A DNA stretch of 64,000 nucleotides from Flavobacterium sp. DG2-3. Lineage in GTDB: Bacteria > Bacteroidota > Bacteroidia > Flavobacteriales > Flavobacteriaceae. The notes beneath the pieces were generated by a model that saw only the letters and a program-made list of their open reading frames with translations, did no database searches and had not been told where the DNA came from. Below, piece after piece: positions 8,265 through 16,909 of this stretch. The stretch is from positions 62,001-126,000 of the forward strand of contig NZ_JAVAMB010000004.1 of NCBI RefSeq assembly GCF_030730925.1. The letters are read 5' to 3'. The first letter of the stretch is position 1, and each line of letters opens with the position of its first letter. The position numbers and the translations under genes were made by a program.

Positions 8265-9710
8265 TTATAATCCTCTTGTTAGCCATCCTCTTTTGTTGGC
8301 TGTTACTAGAGCATAAGGCGCAATCCAGAATAAACTGAAAGTATAGAAAAAACTATAAGTGTACGCCCAGAAAGATTCTGTCGATTTATATCTTTTTGCA
8401 TAAAATAGCATTGAGAATGTTGACATAATCAGAATTCCAAAAAATGTAGAAGTCAAGAATAATATCGGGTGAACTGCAATAAAATAGATCATGAATATTA
8501 AAAACGGATACGTCATAGCAATTCTAAAAAACTGATTCAAAAACAGCATTCTTGCTCCAAATTTTGATTCTTTTCTAAAGTTGGTGAACACAAATTTTCC
8601 CATTGCCAGATTTTCACGAACATTACTTCTCGCCCATCTGATAAACATTTTGTATAGCCCTTTGTATTCTTCAGGAACATTGGTTAAAACCACTGCATTT
8701 CTTTGAAATTTCACTTCCAATCCTTGTTTCAAGATCATATTAGTCATCGCACGGTCTTCTCCAATATCTGATGGCTGTCCCATAAAAGTTTGGTTGATCC
8801 ATTCTGGAAGACAGTTAAAAACTGCATCTCTTCTGTAAGCTGCAAGTGCGCCAGGAGTACATAAAACAGATCCTAACTCACTTTCTGCAGAACGCTGAAA
8901 TTCAAAACTCATTACAAAACTTACATTCAGCATTTTTGGCAAAATAGCGGTTTTGTTATTTAGAACTTGAACGTTTCCTGCAACGGCACCACATTTTTTG
9001 TTTACCACAAACGGACTTACCAAGTTTCTTAAAGTATCTTTTTTCACAATAGAATCACTATCTACCGTTACAAAGATTTCTCCTGTTCCTAATTTGAATC
9101 CTCTGTACAAAGCGTGACGTTTTCCAGCATTTTTAGGCTGTTGAAAGATCGTTACTCTATCTCCCAATTTTGCTTTTGCTTCTTGCATCCAGTACCAAGT
9201 ATCGTCTTTACTTCCATCGTCGATTGCCAAAAGCTGTAATTTTTCAGCTGGATAATCGCTGTCTGCAAGACTTAATAAAGTGTCCCAAACTAGTTTTCCT
9301 TCATTGTAAGCTGGTACAATAATCGTACAAGTTGGCAACAAATCGTCTGAAACAGATGGAATTGCTTTATATCTTAAATACAAGAAAGAACTGTAAAGAA
9401 AAACTCCTGCTTGATAAAAGAATAAAATAGTAGCAATAATCAAAAATGGAAATCCTAATGTAGATTCGATTCTTTCCATTTGAAATTGTTCGAAATCATC
9501 TTGCAATTGAATCGTAAAATAAGTTCCTACCAACATCAATATAAATGTTCCGATTAAGACAGTAGAGCCCAATAGGCTGTTTGGTCTTTTTACGTGTATT
9601 TTTTGTGCTTTTTCATTGGTTCTAAAAAAAGAACCGTTTAATGTTTTTTTGCTGATTGCTGAACTGCCGTTCGCATAAAATTGTTCTGAGATAATTGTTT
9701 CGCTTTCCAT
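8265..9710 (-). CDS. Processive family 2 glycosyltransferase (hyaluronan/poly-N-acetylglucosamine synthase type)
   Basis: 481 aa integral membrane enzyme. Two N-terminal membrane segments (about 47-70 and 88-115) precede a GT-A catalytic domain at about 125-370. That domain carries IDDGSKDDT (nucleotide binding), VDSDS (metal DxD), GALAAYRRDA, GEDRAMTN (catalytic base region) and IRWARSN, the QxxRW-type motif of processive synthases in an MFIRW form. Three or four C-terminal segments follow (about 390-475). Such enzymes polymerise a UDP-sugar and extrude the chain across the inner membrane. The product cannot be predicted further: no epimerase, deacetylase or export gene adjoins it. It is monocistronic, ending at the terminator at 8194-8224. 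Confidence 0.85.
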   Translation of the reverse strand: MESETIISEQFYANGSSAISKKTLNGSFFRTNEKAQKIHVKRPNSLLGSTVLIGTFILMLVGTYFTIQLQDDFEQFQMERIESTLGFPFLIIATILFFYQAGVFLYSSFLYLRYKAIPSVSDDLLPTCTIIVPAYNEGKLVWDTLLSLADSDYPAEKLQLLAIDDGSKDDTWYWMQEAKAKLGDRVTIFQQPKNAGKRHALYRGFKLGTGEIFVTVDSDSIVKKDTLRNLVSPFVVNKKCGAVAGNVQVLNNKTAILPKMLNVSFVMSFEFQRSAESELGSVLCTPGALAAYRRDAVFNCLPEWINQTFMGQPSDIGEDRAMTNMILKQGLEVKFQRNAVVLTNVPEEYKGLYKMFIRWARSNVRENLAMGKFVFTNFRKESKFGARMLFLNQFFRIAMTYPFLIFMIYFIAVHPILFLTSTFFGILIMSTFSMLFYAKRYKSTESFWAYTYSFFYTFSLFWIAPYALVTANKRGWLTRGL

Positions 9711-10209
9711 GCTTATACTCCTTTTTTAATTTCCTTAATTTGGCTTTTAGTAAAATCTTTTTCCTTTCAAAAAACGGACACATAAAAGATTTGACATAAA
9801 CACAATTTGCAAGCGGCATGCCAATACGATTTTAAACTGGTATAGAGCCATTTAAGAAAATCAAGACCAAAAAGAGTGTGTAATTATTTTACACTTTCTG
9901 GATACGGTATACACAAAAATTGGAGAATTTGGAATCGAAGAAGTCAGATTTCAGAAGGGTTTGGCGTATTTTTTCTTTTGCTTGAAAAAGAAATTCTGAA
10001 TCTCGAAAAGCAAGTTTTATAAAAAATTATAAGAACTAATGAAAACGCTATTTTTATAATAAAATTGCATCAAAAAAAGAAAGCAGCTTTATTTTGTATT
10101 TTTTTTTTATCTTTTAAAAAACATTCTTCACAAAAAAGCTAGAAGTTTTAGCGAAAAAAAGTTAAATTTATCGAAACAAACTTAACCCTAAACTTAAGGA
10201 GAATACAAA
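9711..10209. other. Divergent intergenic region
   Basis: About 500 A+T-rich bases between the glycosyltransferase and the response-regulator gene with no acceptable coding frame. Just before 10210 there is AAGGAG (10196-10201), a Shine-Dalgarno-like sequence that is rare elsewhere in the window. No repeat was recognised. Confidence 0.5.
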
Positions 10210-10656
10210 ATGACTAAAGAGCATTATTATCTTTTATTGGCTGATGACGACGAAGATGACTGCCTTTTCTTTAAAGAAGCTCTCGATGAGATAACTGTCG
10301 GCACAACTTTGTCAATGGTACACGACGGAGTGCAGCTGATGAATCATTTAAAAAATACTATTTCAAATCTTCCAGATGTTCTTTTTTTGGATTTAAATAT
10401 GCCTCTAAAAAATGGCTTGGAATGTCTGGCCGAAATAAAAGCTGACGAAAACTTAAAAAACTTGCCTATTATTATTTTTTCTACTTCGTTAGATGGCGAA
10501 ATAGTGAACAAATTATATCAAAAAGGCGCTTCTTTTTATATTAGAAAACCAGGTGAATTTGCTAAACTCAAAACTGTTATAGAAAAAGCGCTCACCATTG
10601 CATCCGAAAATAATTTCAAACAGCCCGAAAGAGCCAATTTCATTCTGCAACCTTAA
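10210..10656 (+). CDS. CheY-like single-domain response regulator
   Basis: 148 aa, a receiver domain with no output domain. The acidic pocket is ADDDEDD at 11-17, the phosphoacceptor is D61 in LFLDLNMP, the switch residues are in IIIFSTS, and the conserved lysine is K113 in IRKPGEF. It resembles the Rcp1 type that pairs with PAS/phytochrome-like kinases. It ends 12 bases before the ATG of a very large PAS-rich histidine kinase, so the pair should be co-transcribed and form one phosphorelay. An AAGGAG sequence precedes the ATG by 8 bases, which suggests strong translation initiation. Confidence 0.93.
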   Translation: MTKEHYYLLLADDDEDDCLFFKEALDEITVGTTLSMVHDGVQLMNHLKNTISNLPDVLFLDLNMPLKNGLECLAEIKADENLKNLPIIIFSTSLDGEIVNKLYQKGASFYIRKPGEFAKLKTVIEKALTIASENNFKQPERANFILQP

Positions 10657-10668
10657 TCTTCTTTGGAA

Positions 10669-13600
10669 ATGAACCGCAAAAAAAAGGAACATTATTTTCT
10701 TTCCCAAGAAGGAGAAATGGGGAATTTAATTCGTTCTGCAGATTGGAGCAAAACTACTTTGGGCGATCCCGAAAATTGGCCTCAGAGTTTAAAAACCATG
10801 ACGGCAATGATGCTTGGCAATCCGTTTGGAATGTACATTGCTTGGGGAGAAAATTATACGCAGCTGTATAATGATGCTTTTCGCCCCATTCTTGGCGCTT
10901 CTAAACATCCTCATGCCTTGGGGATAAGTTCAAGGGAAACATTTGCAGAAATCTGGGATACGATAGGTCCTATGTTTGCAGATGTCATGGAAGGAAATGC
11001 GGTAAGTTTTCCTGATTTTAAAGTTTCGCTTCATCGGAATGGTTACACAGAAGATTGCTTTTTTGATTTTTCATACAGCCCGATAAAAATAGAAGACGGT
11101 TCTGTTGGCGGAATTCTGGTGACTGTTATCGAAAATACAGAGAAAAGAATTGTTGCAGATGCTTTGCAGGAAAGTAATGCAAGATTTGTGAATAACATTA
11201 TGCAGGCGCCTGTTGCAATGTGCATTTTTAGAGGCGAAAACCATCTTGTTGAAATCGCCAACGAACAAATGCTGGAGCTCTGGGGAACAAAAGCTGAAAA
11301 TGTAATTAATAAGCCTATTTTTGAAGTTCTGCCAGAATTGAAAAAACAAGGTTTTAACGAAATTCTTCAAAACGTTTTTAGAGACGGAAAAAAGATTACT
11401 ACAGACGAATTATTTGTCCAATTGAGCCGAAACGGACAAACCGAAAATACTTATATCAATTTTGTTTACGAAGCGCTGAGAGAAAAGGACGGCACTATTT
11501 CTGGTGTTGCGGCAATTGCTACAGAAGTTACCGCTCAAGTTTTGGCGCGCTCAAAAGTAGAAGAAAGTGAACAAAAAATAAGACAGCTGGTTGAAAATGC
11601 CCCTTTTCCAATTGCGGTTTATGTTGGGAAAGAAATGCGTATTGAACTGGCCAATGATTCCATAATTAAAGTTTGGGGAAAAGGCCCTGACGTAATCGGA
11701 AAAACATACACCGAAATTCTTCCGGAACTAAAGGACGAACCTATTTTTAAACAGGTCGAAACAGTATACGAAACAGGACAATCTTTTCATTCTAAAAATA
11801 CAAGAATTGATCTTGTAGTAGACAATGTTTTAAAAACTTCTTATTTCAATTACAGTTTTACGCCTTTATACGACCTCAACGGTAAAATTTACGGCGTAAT
11901 GAACACTGCTGTAGATATTACCGATTTATCTTTAGCCAAACAAAAAATTGAAGAAAGCGACAAGCGATTTCGAGATACGGTAAGGCAAGCTCCTGTAGGA
12001 ATTACGATTCTCCGTGGGCCGGAATATGTGGTAGAAATGGCCAACGAAGCTTATCTAAAACTTGTCGATCGAGAAGAAAAAACTTTTGTTGGAAGGCCTT
12101 TGTATGATTCGCTTCCTGAAGTTGAAGAAACTGTAAGCGCATTATTAGATGGGGTTTTAAATACTGGTATTCCTTTTCACGGAAGTGAAGTTCCTGTTCC
12201 TTTAAACCGATACGGAAAAATAGAGATTTCGTATTTCGATTTTCTATATCATCCCTTAAAAGAAGAAAACGGGACTATTTCGGGCATTTTGGTAACTGTT
12301 ACCGAAGTAAGTGAAAAAGTAGAAGCCCGCAAGAAAATCGAATTGAATGAAGATCGTCTTAAAATAGTGGTTGAAGCCAGTGAATTGGGAACTTGGGAAC
12401 TCAATGTAAAAACACGGGAACCAATCTATTCGCAAAGATATCTTGAGATTGTGGGCGGTTACAAAGAAGATCTTCAGCTCACACACGATCAACTTTTAGC
12501 ACATCTGCATCCTGATGATATGCCTATTCGAAATAGAGCTTTTAAAGATGCTCTAGAAAAAGGTTTTCTAAATTATGAAGCTAGAGTTATCTGGTTGGAC
12601 AAATCTGTACATTGGGTTGAGGGAAAAGGCAAACTTTTTTATGATGAAAACAATGAGCCTCAAAAGCTTATTGGAACAATTAGAGATATAACTGAAGAGA
12701 AAAAATACCAACAGAAAATAGAAGATAGCGAAAGGAAACTGCGAAATCTTATCATGCAGTCGCCTGTTCCAAAAGCCATTTTACGCGGAACCGATTTTGT
12801 GGTCGAAATGGCCAATTTTGTGCTTTTGAATAATATTTGGAAAAAAGAAGAATCGGAAGTTCAAGGAAAAAAACTATTAGACATATTTCCAGAACTCAGC
12901 AAACAAAAATATGCTGAATTGCTACAAGCAGTGTACGAATCTGGAAATGTATATGCAGAATCTGAATCCCTGCTTTTTATTGCTAATGAGAAGACGGGCA
13001 GTCAGTTTTATGTTGATTTTGAATTTGCACCGCTCCGCGAAAGCGATAACTCAATTTCTGGAATTCGAATGACATTGATTGATGTGACCGAAAAAGTCGA
13101 AGCCAGAAAAAAAATCGAAGAAAGCGAGAAAAGATTCCGCTCGCTTACAGAAAGTATTCCGCAATTAATTTGGGAAACTGATGCTGAAGGAAAAGCGCTT
13201 TTTACCTCTGGAAAATGGCTCGAATATACCGGAATTGAGCCTGGAATAGAAGATTCTTGGCAAAAAATGATTCATCCAGACGATTTTGAAGAAAATGTAA
13301 AAATCTGGCAGCATGCTCTGAAAACGGGAGAAATGTACCGCTGCGATGTAAGAATGCGCAGAAAAGATGGTTCTTACAGATGGCACACCGTTATTGGCGA
13401 ACCCGTTTTTGGACTTAACAACAAAATTATAAAATGGGTTGGCGCTTTTACCGACATTCATACCGAAAAAGCCTTTACTCATGAACTTGAACAGCAGGTT
13501 ACAGCTAGAACAAGAGAATTAATCCAGATTAATGAATCGCTTCGAAAAAGTGAAGAACGCTATCATTTAATGGTCGAAGAAGTTCAAGAATATTCCATTC

Positions 13601-14688
13601 TATATCTAAATCCAAATGGAATTGTAGAGAATTGGAATGTTGGAGCCGAAAAGATTAAAGGTTATAAAGCAGAAGAAATTATCGGAAAATATTTTGCCAT
13701 TTTTTATACCGAAGAAGATCAAAAAGCCAAACTGCCAGAGAAACTTTTGCAACTGGCAAGAGAAAAAGGAAAAGTAATTCACGAAGGCTGGCGTGCGCGC
13801 AAAGACGGAATTTTATTCTGGGCAAGTGTGGTTATTACGGCTGTTCATAATAAGAAAGGAGAAGTAATTGGTTTTTCTAAAGTTACACATGACTTAACGG
13901 AAAGAAAAAAAGCCGACGATAAACTCAAAATGAATGCACTAGAATTAGAGCAGAAAAATAATGAACTGGAAGAAATGAACAAAGAACTTCAGTCATTTGC
14001 TTATATTTCGAGTCATGATTTACAGGAACCACTTCGAAAAATACAGACTTTTGCTTCTCAGATTATCGAAAAAGAATCTGAAAATTTATCTGAAAATGGG
14101 ATGGATAAATTTAAACGAATGCAGAATGCCGCTCAAAGAATGCAGACTTTAATAAACGATTTATTGGCTTATTCGAGAACAAACATTCAGGAACGCATTT
14201 TTATAAAAACAGATTTAGCCCAGATTATTGGCGAGGTAAAAGAAGATTTAACCGAAGAACTGGAACAAAAAAGTGCTGTAATTAAAATCGAAAAAAATTC
14301 TGAAGTCGATATTATTCCGTTCCAGTTCAAGCAATTGCTTTATAATTTGATTAGCAATTCGTTAAAATTCTCAAATCCTGAAATTCCAATAGTCATTACG
14401 ATTACAAGCGAAATTGCGTTGGGCAAAGATTTAGCAGAAGAAAAACTGATTCCGGCTAAAAAATACTGCCACGTTAAAGTTTCTGATAACGGAATTGGTT
14501 TTGAAGCGCAGTACAACAAAAAAATATTCGAAGTTTTTCAGCGCCTTCACGGCAGAGACCGCTATAATGGCACCGGAATCGGACTGGCCATTGTCAAAAA
14601 AATTGTAGAAAACCATAACGGAATCATTACTGCTTCTGGACTTCAGAACGAAGGTGCTTCTTTTGATATTTATATTCCAGTAAAATAA
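10669..14688 (+). CDS. Multi-PAS sensor histidine kinase
   Basis: 1339 aa from the ATG at 10669; a TTG two codons earlier is less likely. There is no membrane segment, so it is probably a cytoplasmic sensor. The N-terminal sensor module (about 20-160) is followed by about seven PAS/PAC modules near 165-290, 300-425, 430-555, 560-685, 690-810, 815-940 and 955-1090. Most end in a SGI-x-VTV-T-x-VTE-type PAC end and an EESExRFR linker helix. A coiled coil (about 1085-1110) leads to HisKA with the phosphoacceptor H1116 in SSHDLQEPLRK. The HATPase has an N box (LLYNLISNSLKFSNP), G1 (DNGIGFE) and a GTGIGLAIVKK G2. It probably phosphorylates the response regulator encoded directly upstream. The ligands are unknown. 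The high similarity between several PAS copies suggests internal duplication. Confidence 0.93.
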   Translation: MNRKKKEHYFLSQEGEMGNLIRSADWSKTTLGDPENWPQSLKTMTAMMLGNPFGMYIAWGENYTQLYNDAFRPILGASKHPHALGISSRETFAEIWDTIGPMFADVMEGNAVSFPDFKVSLHRNGYTEDCFFDFSYSPIKIEDGSVGGILVTVIENTEKRIVADALQESNARFVNNIMQAPVAMCIFRGENHLVEIANEQMLELWGTKAENVINKPIFEVLPELKKQGFNEILQNVFRDGKKITTDELFVQLSRNGQTENTYINFVYEALREKDGTISGVAAIATEVTAQVLARSKVEESEQKIRQLVENAPFPIAVYVGKEMRIELANDSIIKVWGKGPDVIGKTYTEILPELKDEPIFKQVETVYETGQSFHSKNTRIDLVVDNVLKTSYFNYSFTPLYDLNGKIYGVMNTAVDITDLSLAKQKIEESDKRFRDTVRQAPVGITILRGPEYVVEMANEAYLKLVDREEKTFVGRPLYDSLPEVEETVSALLDGVLNTGIPFHGSEVPVPLNRYGKIEISYFDFLYHPLKEENGTISGILVTVTEVSEKVEARKKIELNEDRLKIVVEASELGTWELNVKTREPIYSQRYLEIVGGYKEDLQLTHDQLLAHLHPDDMPIRNRAFKDALEKGFLNYEARVIWLDKSVHWVEGKGKLFYDENNEPQKLIGTIRDITEEKKYQQKIEDSERKLRNLIMQSPVPKAILRGTDFVVEMANFVLLNNIWKKEESEVQGKKLLDIFPELSKQKYAELLQAVYESGNVYAESESLLFIANEKTGSQFYVDFEFAPLRESDNSISGIRMTLIDVTEKVEARKKIEESEKRFRSLTESIPQLIWETDAEGKALFTSGKWLEYTGIEPGIEDSWQKMIHPDDFEENVKIWQHALKTGEMYRCDVRMRRKDGSYRWHTVIGEPVFGLNNKIIKWVGAFTDIHTEKAFTHELEQQVTARTRELIQINESLRKSEERYHLMVEEVQEYSILYLNPNGIVENWNVGAEKIKGYKAEEIIGKYFAIFYTEEDQKAKLPEKLLQLAREKGKVIHEGWRARKDGILFWASVVITAVHNKKGEVIGFSKVTHDLTERKKADDKLKMNALELEQKNNELEEMNKELQSFAYISSHDLQEPLRKIQTFASQIIEKESENLSENGMDKFKRMQNAAQRMQTLINDLLAYSRTNIQERIFIKTDLAQIIGEVKEDLTEELEQKSAVIKIEKNSEVDIIPFQFKQLLYNLISNSLKFSNPEIPIVITITSEIALGKDLAEEKLIPAKKYCHVKVSDNGIGFEAQYNKKIFEVFQRLHGRDRYNGTGIGLAIVKKIVENHNGIITASGLQNEGASFDIYIPVK

Positions 14689-14711
14689 ATCAATTAAATA
14701 AAAAACAAAAA

Positions 14712-14743
14712 AAACGGAAACTACTTAATTGGAGTTTCCGTTT
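14712..14743. terminator. Intrinsic terminator between convergent genes
   Basis: AAACGGAAACT (14712-14722) pairs with AGTTTCCGTTT (14733-14743) around a 10-base loop, with a T run on the plus strand and an A run upstream. It serves the kinase operon and the convergent lipoprotein gene. Confidence 0.85.
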
Positions 14744-14783
14744 TTCCATTTCAAACGAATTGAAATTATCTCAAAACAATTTT

Positions 14784-15203
14784 TTATCTACTGTAAACAG
14801 TAATTATTCCAGTTGTTTTGTCTTTAATTTTAAGTTCTTTGTTGGTAAGATTCATAATATCACTTGTAGAACTTACTCCACCAATTGTAAGCGTAAGGTC
14901 ATTATGAGATCTTACATAAGTCCCTGTAGTTTCTGTCAAAGCGCATTCAGTACCATTATAATCACCTACAACTGCCGCATTACTTAATCTAAGATCTAAG
15001 TAATCTCCAGGACAACCAGCCTGATTCTGTGGAGCATCAATTAGAATTTCTTTTCCATCAGGACCAATTGTTCCTGTTTGTCTCAGATTGTATTTCCCCT
15101 GAATTGGTACAATTGTTTCTCCTTCATTATCGTCGTTACTACAAGAGGTTACGAACATTCCCGCGCTTAAGGCTAATACGAATAATAAACTTTTATTTCT
15201 CAT
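14784..15203 (-). CDS. Lipocalin-like lipoprotein of unknown function
   Basis: 139 aa. The signal peptide ends in a lipobox VTSC with the lipidated cysteine at 21 and an SNDDNE acidic spacer typical of surface-exposed or outer-membrane lipoproteins in Bacteroidota. The remainder is small and beta-rich (GKYNLRQTG, LDLRLSNAAV, TETTGTYVRSHNDLTLTI) with two further cysteines (C64, C82) that might form a disulfide. The layout fits lipocalin-like domains. It is a monocistronic minus-strand gene with a terminator downstream. No specific function can be assigned. Confidence 0.7.
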   Translation of the reverse strand: MRNKSLLFVLALSAGMFVTSCSNDDNEGETIVPIQGKYNLRQTGTIGPDGKEILIDAPQNQAGCPGDYLDLRLSNAAVVGDYNGTECALTETTGTYVRSHNDLTLTIGGVSSTSDIMNLTNKELKIKDKTTGIITVYSR

Positions 15204-15315
15204 GATTTGTTTGTTTTTTATTAATTTAATTCAATACTGCTAAATTAAATGTATATACTTACAAAAAATTTCATGATTTTAGGAATATCTTACATAAATC
15301 GCATTTTAAGAAAAA

Positions 15316-16266
15316 TCACTTTTTCACATATTTGCCTATAATATATTTAGTAACAGGCCTTAACGAACGATTATTTTCAGGATGCCTGCCATGTCCATTA
15401 AAGAAATCAATTCCGTTTGCTGTTTTGGCGTACCAAATTATTGCATCTCCATTTTTATCAAAAAACTGCGTTGTATCGCAAACCTCAACTTTTTTCAGAT
15501 TGAGCGCACTCTTATCTATAAGTTCTATTTGATTTGCCATTCCGAAACTTTCAATTTTTAAATCACAGTCTACCAATTCATAATGATCATTAGACCATTG
15601 CATGCATTCTTTTTGCGAAAAGACAAAATTAAATAGTACAACCAATCCAACTACTCCAGCGGCAATTGCTACATATAATAATTTCTTCGATGTTATTTTT
15701 GTTTGTTCCTCACCTGCACCAGTAAAAGGCTGTATGTCCATTCGCTCATTTATTTGAACGGGCTCTTCTTCATAAGGAGGTAAATTGATTTCAGCATCAA
15801 TAGAAATATCTGTTTCTTCTTTCTCAATCAACATTTCAGAAGAACCTTCCTTCAAATCATTGGTTCCTCTTAGCTCATCTATCAATTTTTGATTTTCTGG
15901 TTCTTGCTGTTTTATAAACTCATTAAAAGGCCTTGGCCGAAGATCTACCAATATTGCCGCTAACTGAATAGTATCATCATTTGGTTTCTCTGTTACACCT
16001 AATAAAAACCTTTTGACTGATTCTAATTTATTCATCTCATCACTTCCAAACAGATTTCTTTTATCCTTATCAAATGGAAAATCAAAAAAAGATTCAAATC
16101 CATTTAGGTCTTCCCTATTGTTATTGGTCTGAAATCTTTTGACACACAATTTTCTCAGATTTGCAGGAGTTGGCGAACTCAAATAATTCGAATATTCTCC
16201 TTCTGCTTCCTCTTTATATTTTGCTTTAATAGCATTTTTATAATCTTCAATAGTAAAGTTTGACAT
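15316..16266 (-). CDS. Cassette copy 1: single-pass membrane protein of unknown function
   Basis: 316 aa. A helical cytoplasmic domain (about 1-145) begins TIEDYKNAIKAKYKEEAEGEY and contains LAAILVDLRPRPFNEF. An acidic linker follows, then one membrane segment at about 194-215 (LLYVAIAAGVVGLVVLF) and a C-terminal extracytoplasmic domain with three cysteines (KECMQWSNDHYELVDC) of about 95 residues. The N-terminal domain is clearly paralogous to the 23728-24354 protein (EEYIKAIKMKYETEKEGEY; LAAILVDFQPRPFKKF). It is divergent from a small lipoprotein-kinase-regulator operon, and the same arrangement is found in copy 2, so it probably belongs to that signalling system. Its role is unknown. Confidence 0.75.
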   Translation of the reverse strand: MSNFTIEDYKNAIKAKYKEEAEGEYSNYLSSPTPANLRKLCVKRFQTNNNREDLNGFESFFDFPFDKDKRNLFGSDEMNKLESVKRFLLGVTEKPNDDTIQLAAILVDLRPRPFNEFIKQQEPENQKLIDELRGTNDLKEGSSEMLIEKEETDISIDAEINLPPYEEEPVQINERMDIQPFTGAGEEQTKITSKKLLYVAIAAGVVGLVVLFNFVFSQKECMQWSNDHYELVDCDLKIESFGMANQIELIDKSALNLKKVEVCDTTQFFDKNGDAIIWYAKTANGIDFFNGHGRHPENNRSLRPVTKYIIGKYVKK

Positions 16267-16410
16267 AGGCTTTGCTGAACTTTTTAAAACTTTTCTAAAG
16301 TACTTTATTCTACTTTTTGCTACTTCTTAGAACTTATTCCGACTTTAAGAAAACTTATTACACTTTCCCGACTTTCCAATCAACACAGGCTCAAAACGGT
16401 TGTTACTTTG

Positions 16411-16643
16411 CCTCAACAAAATTAGTTATCGCTTTGATCTGCAGATTAAAAACAAAAGTACAAAACTAGTTTATGTACCAAGTGCGGAAAACCGTAAAAC
16501 GGAGTTTATCCGGGAAGTATAAATAAAGCTTTATAGTTCTACGCACTTCACTTCCCAATCAAAATTTGGTATTGCCATTTAAAAACCAACCTGGAAAAGA
16601 TTCAGGCAGCAATACCCATTGTTCAATTTTAAATTTTAAAAAA
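16411..16643 (+). promoter_or_regulatory. Cassette copy 1: conserved structured leader
   Basis: Roughly 230 bases upstream of the small lipoprotein gene align block by block with 24699-24923. A promoter-like TTACTTTG at 16403-16410 (one mismatch to TAnnTTTG) could start the transcript. Features are the palindrome ATCTGCAGAT (16437-16446), the block GGAAAACCGTAA (16487-16498), a stem GGGAAGT/ACTTCCC (16512-16518 with 16550-16556) and a stem GGTATTGC/GCAATACC (16568-16575 with 16609-16616). The conservation of non-coding sequence between paralogous cassettes and the retained pairings argue for a functional leader RNA and/or operators. No known riboswitch class was recognised. Confidence 0.6.
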
Positions 16644-16835
16644 ATGAAAAATCTATATTTATGGGGAGCGTGCGCGCTACTGTCAACTACATTATTTTCT
16701 TGTACTGCTGACGAACTAGAAACAGCTGCAGATAAAACTGAGGTAAAAAAAGAAATTAATCCTTTAACTGGCGGGCAGGCAACGGGACCAGATGATGATC
16801 CGATTCCAGTTAATCCTCCTCCAAAAAAACCTTAA
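16644..16835 (+). CDS. Cassette copy 1: small lipoprotein with proline-rich tail
   Basis: 63 aa. The signal peptide MKNLYLWGACALLSTTLFSC has its lipobox cysteine at 20, followed by TADELETAADKTEV and a Gly/Asp/Pro-rich tail ending PVNPPPKKP. The ATG at 16644 follows an A-rich stretch, and a longer frame from a TTG at 16566 would translate the leader hairpins and is rejected. The paralogue at 24924-25091 shares the lipobox region (CTADELET versus CTPDEFET), the size and the proline-rich end. It lies 51 bases before the kinase gene and is probably an envelope lipoprotein acting with, or sensed by, the TPR kinase. No domain is recognisable. Confidence 0.8.
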   Translation: MKNLYLWGACALLSTTLFSCTADELETAADKTEVKKEINPLTGGQATGPDDDPIPVNPPPKKP

Positions 16836-16869
16836 ATAAAATTTGTAATATTTAATTAATTCTTAATTT

Positions 16870-16909
16870 CGGGGAAAGTACGTATTATGCTACGATCCCC
16901 GATTTTTTT
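16870..16909 (+). terminator. Terminator-like hairpin overlapping the kinase start codon
   Basis: CGGGGA (16870-16875) pairs with TCCCCG (16896-16901), and seven T residues follow at 16903-16909. An inner CGTA/TACG helix (16881-16884 with 16891-16894) places the kinase ATG (16887) in the hexaloop. This could both attenuate transcription into the kinase and occlude its start. The same design occurs at 25129-25168 in copy 2. The lower arm and T run are inside the kinase coding sequence. Confidence 0.6.

Noticed and set aside
16566-16643. Longer form of the first small lipoprotein starting at a TTG
   Set aside because: It would translate the GGTATTGC/GCAATACC leader hairpin and place 26 polar residues before the signal peptide; the paralogue at 24924 has no such extension.
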